DNA of 64,000 bases from Meconema thalassinum. Its lineage: Eukaryota; Arthropoda; Insecta; Orthoptera; Tettigoniidae. Under the pieces are notes generated by a model that was not told where the DNA came from, did not search any database, and saw only the letters and a list, made by a program, of their open reading frames with translations. Positions within the stretch are counted from its first letter, which is position 1; every line of letters starts with the position of its first letter. Shown here piece by piece: positions 1 to 10,152 of the stretch. The stretch is taken from assembly GCA_946902985.2 (NCBI GenBank), contig OX336389.2, positions 169,580,704 through 169,644,703 of the forward strand. The letters run 5' to 3'. A program made the translations under genes and the position numbers.

Positions 1-378
1 TAGCCTAGCGTCAACCTCCATTTAGTGATGATGCAGGAAGATGGTGCCCGGCCTTGTGGCACATGCTTCCAGACAAACAATGAATTACTTATCACACGAA
101 GCAACATCATTATTCATACGCGTGAAGACAAATTGTTAGGCAGTAGATGAAGATGGAAGTAAACACATTACAACAAACTATCCGACGCCGCGGATTGAAG
201 AATTCGTCGACATGGCGCGTAGCAACATCAAGCATGGTTTGATGAGACCGAAAATCACCGTAATGTCACTGCCCTAACAAAATATGAATCATGTGCTAGG
301 ACATGATTGCTAAGCACGGTTAATATGAAGATAGCATCAATTATAGAAATGATTAGCTGGATATTCGTTGATATATCA
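1..378. other. Left-edge flank, no gene seen
   Basis: Ordinary mixed-composition DNA up to the Copia insertion. I see no long reading frame, tRNA-like box or repeat here. Its last five bases (TATCA) form the left target-site copy of the Copia element. Confidence 0.5.
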
Positions 379-576
379 TGTTAATATTTGAAAGAAAAAT
401 AGCACAGTAGCGCCACCTGGTGAAATAGACATGTACAATAAAGAAGAAAAAAAAAAGACGAGTCAGTGCAAAGTCTGTGCGTGTTCGCGTGACATGTGAC
501 AAGCATCTCAAAAGATGATTTGTATTTTGTATTGTATTTCTCACTTGATAAATAAAGTTTTACATTAAAACTAACA
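379..576 (+). repeat. Copia 5' LTR
   Basis: A 198-bp LTR beginning TGTTAATA and ending CTAACA, matching 4737-4936. It contains a poly(A)-signal-like AATAAAG near 550. Being identical to the other LTR except for an A-run, it marks a young insertion. Confidence 0.93.
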
Positions 577-590
577 GGTTATGGGCCCAG
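577..590 (+). promoter_or_regulatory. Primer-binding site for half initiator tRNA-Met
   Basis: GGTTATGGGCCCAG directly follows the 5' LTR. It is complementary to the anticodon stem-loop of insect initiator tRNA-Met (CTGGGCCCATAACC, recalled sequence) rather than to the tRNA 3' end. Copia-type elements are known to prime from such a half-tRNA. Confidence 0.88.
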
Positions 591-684
591 GCCACGTGTA
601 AATGGTATTATCTCGTGAGTGGATCCGAAGCTGAGCGCCTGTGGAACACGTGCTGTATTTTTTGTGAGTAAGGATAACCTCAAA

Positions 685-2565
685 ATGGCAGCCGGCAGTG
701 ACTACAAAGTTCAAGTGGATAAACTTGAAGGACCTGAAGACTGGGCAAAGTGGAAATGGCATGTGTTGATGGTTTTGCGGTCGTATGAACTGGAAAATAT
801 TGTTGATGGTTCGAAAAAGTGTCCTGTGTTGCCGGCAGATGCAACTGCGCAACAAAAAGCGGCATATAAGCAGTGGTTGAAAGAAGACGCGAAAGCGGCC
901 AGTTTGCTAGCAGGTGCGCTAGGAAAATCTGTTGCCGAACTCGTGTTGACGTGCACCAATGCCAGTGAAATTTGGACAAAATTGAGCGCACGGTTCGAAC
1001 GAAGCAGTACGCAGCGACTGAACATGTTGATCGAGTCATTCTTCCGAGTGACACGTGACGACAAGGAGGACATCAGCACCCATGTCGCGAAGTTACAGAA
1101 GCTTTATCAGGATCTGAACGACGAACTACAAAAGCACAACGAAAACACGTTATCTGAAAGGATTTTGAACGGTCGAATTTTATCCACGCTGGGAAAAGAA
1201 TATGATAATTTCAAGGATGTGTGGGACACGATTCCGACGGAAAATCAAACTGTGAACTTGTTGATTGAAAAATTGTGCACGATTGAACTGCGTGACCAAG
1301 GAAACGTGGAATCGACTGCGTTTGTGGTACGTAGTGCTCCCAAGAAGCATTCCCAGTATGGCAGTGGCAAAGGCAGTGCTGATGACAAGTCGAAGAAAAA
1401 TGTTCAACGAGTAAAGCAGAAGTTTCCATGTTTCAAATGTAAGGAATTGGGCCATTGGGCAAGTGAATGTCCAGTGAAGAAGAAAGAGGGTGACACTAGA
1501 AACAAAAATAAGGAGAACAATGCTTCGTTTCTGACACATGCGATGAGTGCGTTAGACGGCGACTTTGTTCAAGCCGACGAGTGGTACTGCGACAGTGGCG
1601 CCACAAATCACATCACCGCGAACAAACAGTATTTTACAACATACGTCAGGTTTGCTGCTCCAGAGAAGATTTTGCTAGGAAAACGAGGTGTGAGCATGCT
1701 AGCTCACGGCAAAGGAACTGTAAACATTCAAGTGCGGCTGAACAACGCTTGGTTAAGTGCTGAGATGACTGAAGTTTTGTATGTTCCCGATGCAATGGCT
1801 CATCTGTTTTCTGTGAAAGCTGCTGCAAGGAAAGGTTTTTGTGCAAGACTTGACGACCTAACTGTTAGAATTGAAGACAAGGTTACTGGAAAGGCGATGA
1901 TGGCTGGACGTGTGATTCATGGTCTGTATGTACTTGACATGCGCGTCGTGAAACCGGCGCAACCCATTCAAGTGAATTTAGCTACATCGTCGGACAAACT
2001 GCAGATCTACCATGAACGATTTGGTCATCAACACAAAGCGCATGTCAAGAATGTACTGAAGCAGATGAACATCAATGTAGACATGTGTAAAGAGGATTTC
2101 TGCGATGGATGTGCACTGGGAAAAATGCATCGACTGCCATTCAAGACACGAATGAATCGACCAACAGCCACCGGTGAACAAATCCACGCCGATGTGAATG
2201 GACCAATGTCTACTGAATCTCTTGGAAAGGCACGCTACTACGTATGTTTCAAGGATGATTTCAGCAAGTTTCGACGAGTTTTCTTTTTAAAGCACAAAAG
2301 TGAAGTGTACACCGTTCTGGAACAGTTCCTGAATGAAGCCAAAACAAATGGACACGTCGTGAAGCTGTTCAGGTGTGATGGAGGAAAAGAATTTGATAAC
2401 AAGAAGGTTTCTGAACTACTAGCAAGCAGAGGCATAGAACAAAGCATTACTACGCCATACACACCACAACAAAACGGAGTTGCGGAACGTGAAAATCGGA
2501 CGATTGTGGAGTGCGCAAAATCTATGCTGAATCCCAGCAAGTTAACGAAAATAACTTTGGGCTGA
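685..2565 (+). CDS. Copia gag-protease-integrase (5' part of polyprotein)
   Basis: Encodes the first part of a copia polyprotein: capsid, protease and most of integrase. The frame is open from 619, but the ATG at 685 (context CAAAATGG) gives the usual copia gag N-terminus and is preferred. Counting residues from 619: UBN2/DUF4219-type gag about 23-230, CCHC zinc knuckle CFKCKELGHWASEC about 271-284, aspartic protease CDSGATNH with the catalytic D near 325, pre-integrase zinc region with paired H and C residues about 450-500, then integrase with D (HADVNG), D (FRCDGG) and E (QNGVAEREN). It stops at TGA 2563-2565 in the middle of integrase, whereas intact family members read on. Homologous sequence resumes in the +1 frame, so this is a lesion or, less likely, a shift site. 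Confidence 0.9.
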   Translation: MAAGSDYKVQVDKLEGPEDWAKWKWHVLMVLRSYELENIVDGSKKCPVLPADATAQQKAAYKQWLKEDAKAASLLAGALGKSVAELVLTCTNASEIWTKLSARFERSSTQRLNMLIESFFRVTRDDKEDISTHVAKLQKLYQDLNDELQKHNENTLSERILNGRILSTLGKEYDNFKDVWDTIPTENQTVNLLIEKLCTIELRDQGNVESTAFVVRSAPKKHSQYGSGKGSADDKSKKNVQRVKQKFPCFKCKELGHWASECPVKKKEGDTRNKNKENNASFLTHAMSALDGDFVQADEWYCDSGATNHITANKQYFTTYVRFAAPEKILLGKRGVSMLAHGKGTVNIQVRLNNAWLSAEMTEVLYVPDAMAHLFSVKAAARKGFCARLDDLTVRIEDKVTGKAMMAGRVIHGLYVLDMRVVKPAQPIQVNLATSSDKLQIYHERFGHQHKAHVKNVLKQMNINVDMCKEDFCDGCALGKMHRLPFKTRMNRPTATGEQIHADVNGPMSTESLGKARYYVCFKDDFSKFRRVFFLKHKSEVYTVLEQFLNEAKTNGHVVKLFRCDGGKEFDNKKVSELLASRGIEQSITTPYTPQQNGVAERENRTIVECAKSMLNPSKLTKITLG

Positions 2566-4666
2566 AGCCTGCAACACTGCGGTGTACCTCCTGAATCGCA
2601 CTGGGAAGTCATCGATTGAAAACAAATCTCCCTATGAATTGTGGTATGGACGACCAGTGGGAAGTTTCAGTCATCTGAAGATCTTCGGAACAGAATGCTA
2701 CGTGCATATCGACAAGAATTTTCGCTCAAAGTTCGACGACAAAGCTGTTTTTGGACATCTGGTTGGGTACGTGAACGACAGGGATGGATTTAGAGTCTGG
2801 ATTCCAACTCAGGGAAAGGTTGTTCTAAGCCATGATGTGAAATTCAAACCTGAAGTTGTCTGCAATCTGCGCGCCAACGCCGGAAAGGTTGAAGTCACGC
2901 TTGAAGAACGTGTGGAGAGGAATCAGTCTAATTCATCGTCTGATGTAGGCCTACAGAGGAGGTCAGAGTCAGATGAGAACTTAAGCGAAATTGAAGATTT
3001 TGCTTCGGCATCCAGTTCCGGAGGAAGCGAAGATGAGGAAGAAGGAGAGACTGAAGAAAGAAGGAAAAGCAAACGTGAAAGTAAGAAGCCATCGTGGATG
3101 ATCAGTGGAAATTACATGTACATGGCTGGACCATCTATCGCTGAAAAGAATCCTGACTCATACTCTGAAGTGCTGCAGTCTAGTGATAAAAATCAGTGGC
3201 TGAAAGCAATTAATGAAGAATTGGAGTCCTTAAAGGAAAATGATACCTGGAAATTGGTTGAGCGTCCAAATGGTACACGGGTCCTGAAAAATCGGTGGGT
3301 TCTTCGACAGAAGACAACGGACAGTGGAGAAGTTCGCTTCAAGGCACGATTGGTAGCCAAAGGCTATGCGCAACAGCAAGGAATCGATTATGAAGAAACA
3401 TTCAGCCCTGTTGCACGGTATGATACCATTCGAGCTCTGTTGGCAGTAGCTGTTGAAAAGGAGATGAAACTTGGTCAATTTGATGTCAAGACGGCCTTCT
3501 TGAACGGCGAGCTTGAAGAAGATGTGTTCATGGAACAGCCAGAAGGTCATCAGGACGGTACTGGCCGAGTGTGTCATCTAAAGAGAAGCTTATATGGTTT
3601 AAAACAGGCTCCACGCTGCTGGAACAAGCGTTTCAAGAAATTCATGGAGAAAGCTGGATTCAAAAACAGCAAAGCTGATCCTTGTCTCTTTTACAGCAAC
3701 AAAAATGGAAAGTGGTTGGCTGTTGTAATCTTTGTGGATGATGGTCTGGTAATTGGCAATGAAGAAGACATCGAGCAGTTCATGGAAAAACTTCAGCAGG
3801 AATTTCACACGACCAGAGGATCTCTCAACAATTTCCTGGGCATGAAGATACAAGAAAACCATGATGGATCAATTGCAATCAGTCAAGAGGATTACACTAG
3901 GAAAATCCTAGAAAAATTTGGGATGGCCGAGTCAAATGGAGTGTCTACCCCAGTTGGACGCGAAGAAAGTGAAGACGGAGAAAAGGTTTCGGCCAGGGTT
4001 CCTTATCGTGAGGCGGTGGGATCCTTGATGTACCTGACTACTGCTACTCGTCCAGATATCGCATTCGCGGTCAACAAAGCTGCTCGAGCCATGGAGAATC
4101 CTACAGTTCAAGACTGGAGTCAAGTGAAACGGATATTTCGATATTTAAAGAGCACAGTGAACCATGGAATCGTCTATAGGAAAGAGGACGTTTTGAAGGT
4201 CTACAGTGATGCTGACTACGCCGGTGACAAGAGGACGAGACGTTCAACGACGGGTGTCATTTCGATCTACAATCATGGAGCTGTATCGTGGAGAAGTCAG
4301 TTACAGAAGTCTGTGTCAACATCGACAACTGAAGCTGAAATTGTGTCTGCAAGTGAAGGAGCAAAGGAGTTGATTTGGCTGAAAAGACTGTTTTCTGAAT
4401 TACTGGGAACTGCTGACAAACCTCCAACGCTTTACATCGACAATGCTGGTGCAGTTAAATTGGCTAAAAATCCGGAGTACCATCGAAAATCGAAGCATAT
4501 TGAGGTACGTCATTTCTATGTGAGGGAAAGATTTTTGGACGGAGACCTCGAGCTGGAGCACATCGACGGGACCAATCAATTAGCTGATCTTCTAACTAAA
4601 CCTCTGGAGAGGGTCAGATTCGAGATGCTGCGTGAGAGGATTGGCGTGCAGAAGATGACATCTTAG
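2555..4666 (+). CDS. Copia integrase end, reverse transcriptase, RNase H (3' part)
   Basis: Continuation of the copia polyprotein in the +1 frame. There is no ATG at its beginning (the first plausible codons are TGG/GTG), so it is not an independent ORF. It contains the integrase C-terminal part (ACNTAVYLLNRTGKS, YELWYGRP), an acidic linker, RT_2 beginning near WLKAINEELESL, the FDVKTAFLNGELEE and KQAPRCWNKRF blocks, and the catalytic FVDD near residue 384 counted from 2582. RNase H follows, with TTEAE and IDNAGAVKLAKNPEYHRKSKHI. It ends at TAG just before the polypurine tract. All motifs look intact, so the only visible coding damage in the element is the frame break upstream. Confidence 0.9.
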   Translation, partial: LWAEACNTAVYLLNRTGKSSIENKSPYELWYGRPVGSFSHLKIFGTECYVHIDKNFRSKFDDKAVFGHLVGYVNDRDGFRVWIPTQGKVVLSHDVKFKPEVVCNLRANAGKVEVTLEERVERNQSNSSSDVGLQRRSESDENLSEIEDFASASSSGGSEDEEEGETEERRKSKRESKKPSWMISGNYMYMAGPSIAEKNPDSYSEVLQSSDKNQWLKAINEELESLKENDTWKLVERPNGTRVLKNRWVLRQKTTDSGEVRFKARLVAKGYAQQQGIDYEETFSPVARYDTIRALLAVAVEKEMKLGQFDVKTAFLNGELEEDVFMEQPEGHQDGTGRVCHLKRSLYGLKQAPRCWNKRFKKFMEKAGFKNSKADPCLFYSNKNGKWLAVVIFVDDGLVIGNEEDIEQFMEKLQQEFHTTRGSLNNFLGMKIQENHDGSIAISQEDYTRKILEKFGMAESNGVSTPVGREESEDGEKVSARVPYREAVGSLMYLTTATRPDIAFAVNKAARAMENPTVQDWSQVKRIFRYLKSTVNHGIVYRKEDVLKVYSDADYAGDKRTRRSTTGVISIYNHGAVSWRSQLQKSVSTSTTEAEIVSASEGAKELIWLKRLFSELLGTADKPPTLYIDNAGAVKLAKNPEYHRKSKHIEVRHFYVRERFLDGDLELEHIDGTNQLADLLTKPLERVRFEMLRERIGVQKMTS

Positions 4667-4736
4667 AGGCTGAAAAGTGTTCAATAGTTCAACTTGTTTA
4701 TTTTTTTATTTGTATTTGATTTTTCTTTGGAGGAAG

Positions 4737-4936
4737 TGTTAATATTTGAAAGAAAAATAGCACAGTAGCGCCACCTGGTGAAATAGACATGTACAATAAA
4801 GAAGAAAAAAAAAAAAGACGAGTCAGTGCAAAGTCTGTGCGTGTTCGCGTGACATGTGACAAGCATCTCAAAAGATGATTTGTATTTTGTATTGTATTTC
4901 TCACTTGATAAATAAAGTTTTACATTAAAACTAACA
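4737..4936 (+). repeat. Copia 3' LTR
   Basis: A 200-bp direct copy of 379-576 with two extra A residues in the poly-A stretch. It is preceded by the polypurine tract GGAGGAAG and followed by the target duplicate TATCA. Confidence 0.93.
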
Positions 4937-5028
4937 TATCACAACCAGTGTCGAGGCACAACACTCTGTAATGGCTACACGCTTAGAGAACGAAGAAGAA
5001 ACACGTGATTGGTCGCTACAAACAGCAA

Positions 5029-5142
5029 GGAGGCCTCTGATAGGCTGGAAGCAGCCAATCACAGTAGAGAGTTCAAAAACAAGTCGGAGGCCTCTGATAG
5101 GCTGAAAGCAGCCAATCACAGTAGAGAGTTCAAAGACAAGTT
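5029..5142. repeat. Two-copy 57-bp tandem repeat
   Basis: Two adjacent copies (5029-5085, 5086-5142) with few mismatches, each carrying GCAGCCAATCACAG, an inverted-CCAAT-like box. Because 57 is a multiple of three, a 78-codon frame stays open across it, but nothing in that frame resembles a known protein. It lies downstream of the minus-strand gag element and could be a remnant of its 3' LTR promoter. That link is a guess. Confidence 0.7.
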
Positions 5143-5409
5143 GGAGAGAATACAGAAGAATCAATGTCGCCAACTTAGAACACCAAAATACCTTCTAAGC
5201 AAAAATATCCTACTGGAAACACGGCAGTGGGAATACAAAATGTAATCAAAACAAATGAATCATGACAACTAACCAACATAAAAAAAACTAACTTGACAAT
5301 GAATAAATACAATGAAGACAAATAATAAATATATGTACAACCACACAGAGTGGAAACAAATAGGGAAACACAAAACTGGTTTGCCAAGACAGTGGCCGAA
5401 CCACCTCGG

Positions 5410-5577
5410 ACACGTTAAATTTAACTATGGGGCTCTTACTAGCCACTTCCTGAATAATGCCTTCATCATTTAGTTCACGTAATAATTCATTTCTTACATT
5501 TAGGTCATAGGGTTCCTGTATAAGTGTATGGACAGGGCATGCTACAGACTGAGATTCTGACCTTACTTCGCAGCCTG
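5410..5577 (-). pseudogene. Ty3/gypsy-like reverse transcriptase, N-terminal scrap
   Basis: Read on the minus strand, directly after the gag stop and in the -1 frame relative to gag, the translation includes QEPYDLNVRNELL followed by RELNDEGIIQEVASKSPIV. This resembles the start of a Ty3/gypsy reverse transcriptase (the usual 'L..ell..GII..S.SP.' block). Protease, the rest of RT, RNase H and integrase are missing, so a large deletion has removed most of pol. The placement suggests the parent element used a -1 gag-pol frame change. Confidence 0.6.
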
Positions 5578-7476
5578 GTTCGCGTTTAAAGAACCGCTAC
5601 AGCTGGCCGTAGTACTACTAACTACTGAACTGGTCTGGTTGTTCTGGGCTGTGTTGTCATTGTTTGGCTGTATATTACTACCACTAGGCTGTCCTCTTCC
5701 TTGACCCCTATTCTGGTTGTAATTATTGTCATTATAATTTCTCCCTTGATTTCCCCTGAAATCATTGTTTCTCCCTTGATTTCCCCTGTAATCATTGTTC
5801 CTCCCTTGATTTCCCCTGAAATCATTGTTCCTCCCTTGATACTGATTACCATAGCCATTTCCTCTGTTCTGATATAGCTGATTATTATTATTTCTATTTT
5901 GAGCGTTGGCCCCTTCGCCACCGTTCCCTTGAACTTCCTGATGCCTGGCTTCATTAGGCCTATTATTATTATTATTACCCTGGTTCCTATTGAAATTGTC
6001 CTCATAACCCCCTCTCCCTAGTGCATCAAATGTGCTTAACAAATTTTCTACTTGTGATATAGTCTTTACATTCTGGATACAAGCAGCCTCCTTGATCCTA
6101 TAGGGAAAGTGCCTAAGTAGCAACCTTACCACATCACTTTCCTCCTTCAAGCCATCCAGATATTTACACACTAATACCTGCCCTAAAAAGTATTCGGTCA
6201 TGGTGGAGCTTCCTTTAGGGTTATATTTACCACACACTACTCCCTCACGATGCTGCGACTGAATAACCTCATTCCAGAACTTTTTACAGAATTTCATTTT
6301 AAAATCATTAATATCAGTAACCTTGTCTCTGTAGACAGCAAACCAATTCCTCGTTTCCCCCACAAACACTTGTTCTAAAATTTCAACTACCTGGCACCAC
6401 TCAATACTACCATTTTCCAACCTCTCCCCGAATTTATTTTCTATAGTGTTCATGAACTCCATTGGGCACCCCTGTCGATTGCTGAACTTACCCAGTTCTA
6501 CCTCCCTGTGTGTGCTATTCACAAAAACTGGCCTATTCTGACTATTTTCTTGCCTGATCCTAGCTTTTAATTTTAATTCTAATTCTGCGATTTTCTCCTC
6601 AGCCTTCCTCTCAATACTGTTTACTGTTAATTTAATGTTTCCTTCTGATTCTTCTACTTTATCATATAGCTTTGCTTGTTTCTCCTCAATCTTGCTAATG
6701 CTCTCTCTATTACTCTCTCTTAAATCATTTACTTCTGCAACTATTTGCGAGTGGACTTTCTCAATTCTACCCCCCAGCTGTTCCTTAACCTCTTTAGTTG
6801 ATACTTGAATCTTGTCAATTTCTCCCCCCAATTTCTTTTTAACCTGCAGTGTTTCTAATTTAACTAATTCCTTTAAATTTTCAGCCTGTGTGCTGATTCT
6901 ACTTTCCAACTCCTCCTGTACTTTTCCTAATTTCTTGTCTACATCTGCAATGATCTCTTTAACCTTCTCTTCCATTACTCCTCTGATTTCTCCTCTAATC
7001 TGCTCCATTTTCACACTAATTTCCTTGCTGTTTTGTTCCAATTTAGCATTTAAAGTTTCAGTACTCTCTCTATTTTCCCTACTGTTTTGTTCTAGTTTAG
7101 CGTTGTTTTGTTCCAGTTTTGCATTTAAAGCGTCTGTACTTTCTTTATTTTCCCTACTGTTTTGTTCTAATTTGGCGTTTAAACTATCGCTCAATTCCCT
7201 ATTACTCTCTTTATTTTCCCTACTGTTTTGTTCTAATTTTGCATTTAAGGCATCACTACTAACTTTGTTCTGATACATGAACTCGAGAAGTAAAGTTTTT
7301 AATTCTGGTTGGCCGCCTACACTCCCTGTTTCAGTATCGGGATTTACCTCCGCTACCCCGGTACTACCATCACTCGACATACTGCTCGTATCATCTCTCT
7401 CCAGTTGATGACCACTACGTAACCTCATCTGTTTTTCTTTCTCATCCCCCATAATGATATACACTGATAAAGACAA
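5563..7476 (-). CDS. Retrotransposon gag-like protein with coiled coil
   Basis: A 637-residue open frame on the minus strand; the Met at residue 9 (MGDEKEK) is an equally good start. Order of parts: a charged N-terminus, a long coiled coil (about 60-300) containing repeats of LNAKLEQNSRENKES, then a Retrotrans_gag-like globular region (about 320-500: CPMEFMNTIENKF, NWFAVYRDKV, FKMKFCKKFWNEV, LLLRHFPYRIKEA). It ends in an Asn/Gly/Arg-rich tail with 10-residue repeats of the GRNNDFRGNQ type, likely nucleic-acid binding. No CCHC knuckle is present. Polyprotein capsid function is inferred. It is followed by only a scrap of RT, so the element is dead although gag stays open. Confidence 0.75.
   Translation of the reverse strand: MSLSVYIIMGDEKEKQMRLRSGHQLERDDTSSMSSDGSTGVAEVNPDTETGSVGGQPELKTLLLEFMYQNKVSSDALNAKLEQNSRENKESNRELSDSLNAKLEQNSRENKESTDALNAKLEQNNAKLEQNSRENRESTETLNAKLEQNSKEISVKMEQIRGEIRGVMEEKVKEIIADVDKKLGKVQEELESRISTQAENLKELVKLETLQVKKKLGGEIDKIQVSTKEVKEQLGGRIEKVHSQIVAEVNDLRESNRESISKIEEKQAKLYDKVEESEGNIKLTVNSIERKAEEKIAELELKLKARIRQENSQNRPVFVNSTHREVELGKFSNRQGCPMEFMNTIENKFGERLENGSIEWCQVVEILEQVFVGETRNWFAVYRDKVTDINDFKMKFCKKFWNEVIQSQHREGVVCGKYNPKGSSTMTEYFLGQVLVCKYLDGLKEESDVVRLLLRHFPYRIKEAACIQNVKTISQVENLLSTFDALGRGGYEDNFNRNQGNNNNNRPNEARHQEVQGNGGEGANAQNRNNNNQLYQNRGNGYGNQYQGRNNDFRGNQGRNNDYRGNQGRNNDFRGNQGRNYNDNNYNQNRGQGRGQPSGSNIQPNNDNTAQNNQTSSVVSSTTASCSGSLNANQAAK
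5745..5850 (-). repeat. 30-bp in-frame tandem repeat in gag tail
   Basis: About four copies of a 30-bp unit (plus-strand CTCCCTTGATTTCCCCTG core) encode the repeated GRNNDFRGNQ peptide of the gag tail. The period is in frame, so expansion does not disrupt the protein. Confidence 0.8.
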
Positions 7477-8640
7477 ATAACCCCCTAAATACAGGCACAG
7501 AAATATATATCCTTCTCATTCCACAAATGTTATTAGGTTTTCAGCCCCAAGTTGTCGGCGACAAATGTAACAGTTTCGCTTAGCCCTCACGTTGAACGAC
7601 AAGTGTAACGGTTTGACTGCCCCTAACTGTTGGGTGATAAATGTAACTGTTTTCCTTTGCCTAAGCTATGTTGTTTTAATGGGCGCCAAGACCTCAACGC
7701 AATGTTGAAATCTAAATTTGTATTTAACAACGTCTAGCTCTGGTAGAACACCTTCAAGAATCTATTCACTCAGATCGTGGTATGATTTGATCATTAACCC
7801 AACAAACAATTGTATCAGGAGAAGGAATTGGTCTATATCTAATGCTACCTACTGAAAGCAAAGATTGCATTGTAAAAGAAATGAATTTATTATATAAAAC
7901 AAGTATTGGAAAATTAATAATAATAATAAGTTTAAAATTTAAATTGGAGCGTTGCGATTTTAATATTACCGATAGAAAATTACGTGAAAACGGAGTCTGA
8001 TAAATTGATTTTACTCTTATTTCCAAGCTATGAAGTTACTGAAATATGAAATATAAAACAAAGAAAAATGAGAGATTGCGTATTTCTGCGTCATCTGCGC
8101 TTACCACTGGAAATTGCCAAAGCAGTTCCCTCGTACTGGATGATGCTGTGTGCTTCCCACAGTCTCCTGGACGTCGTCATCTTCGTCGATATTTGATGAT
8201 ATACTTGTAGATTTGGTGACTTTATGGTCCTAACATCGGAGCCATACCCTCGTACAACCACACTGGTTAAGTTTTAAACAGATAGTTCTCCACTCCACGG
8301 AACATCGGAGCGACACACACTTGCAACCGAACTAGTCAAGTCTTTCACAGATTGTCCTCGCTCCACGGCGCGCCGAACGATATATGCACCCGTCGGCTCC
8401 CCACCTCGGTACCGACTTCCAGCTTACGTGGTCTCCACTGATTGGCTGCTCCCCACGCGCTACTTCCCCTTCTCTGGCTCATTACACACGGCGCGCGGAT
8501 GATGAAGTCGATTTCCGTTCCAACTATCCGCCTTTTCTTGACGCTGCGACCCAAGCTTGCATAATACTTCTTGACAAGAATCAGCCTGTATCTGAATTTC
8601 CAGTGAGTCATGTCTCTCATAATATCCTAACTGACTAAAC
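7477..8640 (-). other. Upstream region of gag element, possible leader/LTR
   Basis: This would be the 5' side of the minus-strand gag element. Near 7550-7660 three imperfect direct repeats of about 40 bp each contain the motif GACAARTGTAAC. At 8380-8450 the minus strand has CAGCCAATCAG followed within about 70 bp by GCATATATCG, a CCAAT-box/TATA-like pair as in LTR promoters. I could not find a matching 3' LTR, so LTR boundaries are not assigned. Confidence 0.35.
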
Positions 8641-9474
8641 TCCGTAAAATTCCGTAATCACATAATTTTCTATGATATTGTCGTTCGTAATAATTTGCTT
8701 GATAGTGTTTTCTAAGACATAGAAAACCTATCTGTATGCTTATTATTTTTTATAAAATGCTCCGAAAATACCTTAATAATAATTATAATAAATTAATAAT
8801 AATAATAAATTAACATGAAAAATTCTCTTGGCCGAACAATTTGCCGCGTAAATAAATATAGACTGGCTTCCTACTGACTTATGCCAGTGGCATAAAAAAC
8901 CCTCGAAAAACACGTTACAAGCGTTGGGCAGTATACGTATTTAAAATACATATTTTCGGTACTTATGTATTTTGTATCCAAAATACATTTTGGAACAGGT
9001 ATTTTGTATCTGTATCGAAAATAGTCTACTTCTCATAAGTGTTTTGCATTTCCAAAATACATTAAAAAATTCATTGTATTAGGTGATTTTTAGTTTAATT
9101 CTCCATAATCTTCCCTTCTCATAACTTGAATTATTTGCTGGACATGGCAGAGTAAGTTTGAGAACAATACAATTGTGCCAGCATTACATCACCCTTGTGA
9201 GACCATGTGCAATGCTATTTATTTAGGATGCAGGGAAAACAAAATCTGGGTGGAATGTTTACCGGATGTTCTGTTATCAGCTTGGTTAATCTTGGAAACC
9301 TTTGCAACCAGTAGCCTTAGGCTACCTCAATATGAAATTCCCAAACACAAGAGGCTGTCTGAACCTGTCGGAAAATTCCCAGAAGTGCTGTCATGAGAGC
9401 TGTACAAAATGAGGCAATTATCTGCCATAAGAGCACTGCAACTGTCCTATAAAACTTAGAATTGAAAAATAAGT
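8641..9474. other. AT-rich stretch with repeated TGTATTTTG motifs
   Basis: No gene. At 8930-9070 there is a cluster of alternating ATACATTTT / GTATTTTGTATC motifs of the kind often seen inside degraded DNA transposons; I cannot name the family. The 73-codon frame at 9175-9396 has no recognisable features. Confidence 0.4.
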
Positions 9475-9725
9475 TGTATCATTTGAGGGGCTTGGACATC
9501 GTGGTCATTTACTGTAGCCCCGTGAACTTGGTAGCGGGTGGAATTTGTCTGATAACCTGTGTTATTGCGCTGTCTGTAGCCTAGTAGTGTGTGTATTTGT
9601 AATTCAGGTGTGAATTAGGAAGGAGGCGGCTGTAGCCTTAAGTTAGGAAACATCTCAGCATTCGTCATACACCATGATGTGTTCAGACCCAATTTAAGCT
9701 GGTCGAGATCCCTCTAGGTTGGTCA
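9475..9725 (-). repeat. SINE family B, partial copy
   Basis: Matches the 3' half of the SINE best seen at 42740-43165: GATAACCTGTGTTRTTG, GTGTATTTGTAATTCAGG and GGAGG(C/T)GGC blocks in the same order. The tRNA-like head is missing. Non-coding. Confidence 0.65.
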
Positions 9726-10150
9726 ATTCCAGGTAGTCTTCCTTTAATGCATGGCATTTCACAACACTCTAGGGCTACAAACTTGTTTCCAATCATCTCA
9801 TTATGTCTCATGCATGTAGAAGTTAGTCGCTACTAAATTCTCTGTCGGACAGATGGATGGGATGTTTTGAATGAAGCCTACTGATATGTAGATGACTGGG
9901 AGTGAGACGTGTAGTGAAGTGGACATCAGTACCGGAACAGCCGCAAATCAGCAAAGTCTACAAAACCACAGTGTCATCTCGGTTACATTTCAGTGTTTGT
10001 TTAAGTGTTTAACCTAACTAAGCAACTGCAAAAGCTCATCAAGTACGTAAGAAATTTGAAATGTATCGGTTAATAACATAACATTTTTGAACGTAATCAC
10101 TTCAATAGCATGCAACGATATAAGTTAACAATTTAAAAAGGTTTTATACT
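9726..10150. other. No gene seen
   Basis: Unremarkable sequence without tRNA-like boxes, TIRs or long reading frames. Confidence 0.4.
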
Positions 10151-10152
10151 TA

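Larger units (their letters stand above)
379..4936 (+). mobile_element. Ty1/copia LTR retrotransposon, nearly intact
   Basis: Complete Copia-class element: 5' LTR (379-576), primer-binding site, gag-pol coding region, polypurine tract (GGAGGAAG just before 4737) and 3' LTR (4737-4936). It is flanked by a perfect 5-bp target duplication TATCA (374-378 and 4937-4941). By eye the two LTRs differ only in the length of one A-run (10 versus 12), which indicates a very recent insertion. Domain order is gag, zinc knuckle, protease, integrase, RT, RNase H, with integrase before RT, which defines copia. The polyprotein frame breaks once within integrase near 2552-2565, so this copy is probably not autonomous. 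Confidence 0.95.

Noticed and set aside
2582..4666. Second copia ORF as an independent gene
   Set aside because: It starts at GTG within conserved integrase sequence and has no ATG; it is the continuation of gag-pol after a frame break.
4681..4866. Short ORFs in the Copia LTRs
   Set aside because: They occur on the antisense strand of both LTRs, span the poly-A run and have no coding features.
6812..7273. 153-codon plus-strand ORF, Leu/Ser/Phe-rich
   Set aside because: It is the antisense shadow of the gag coiled-coil repeats.
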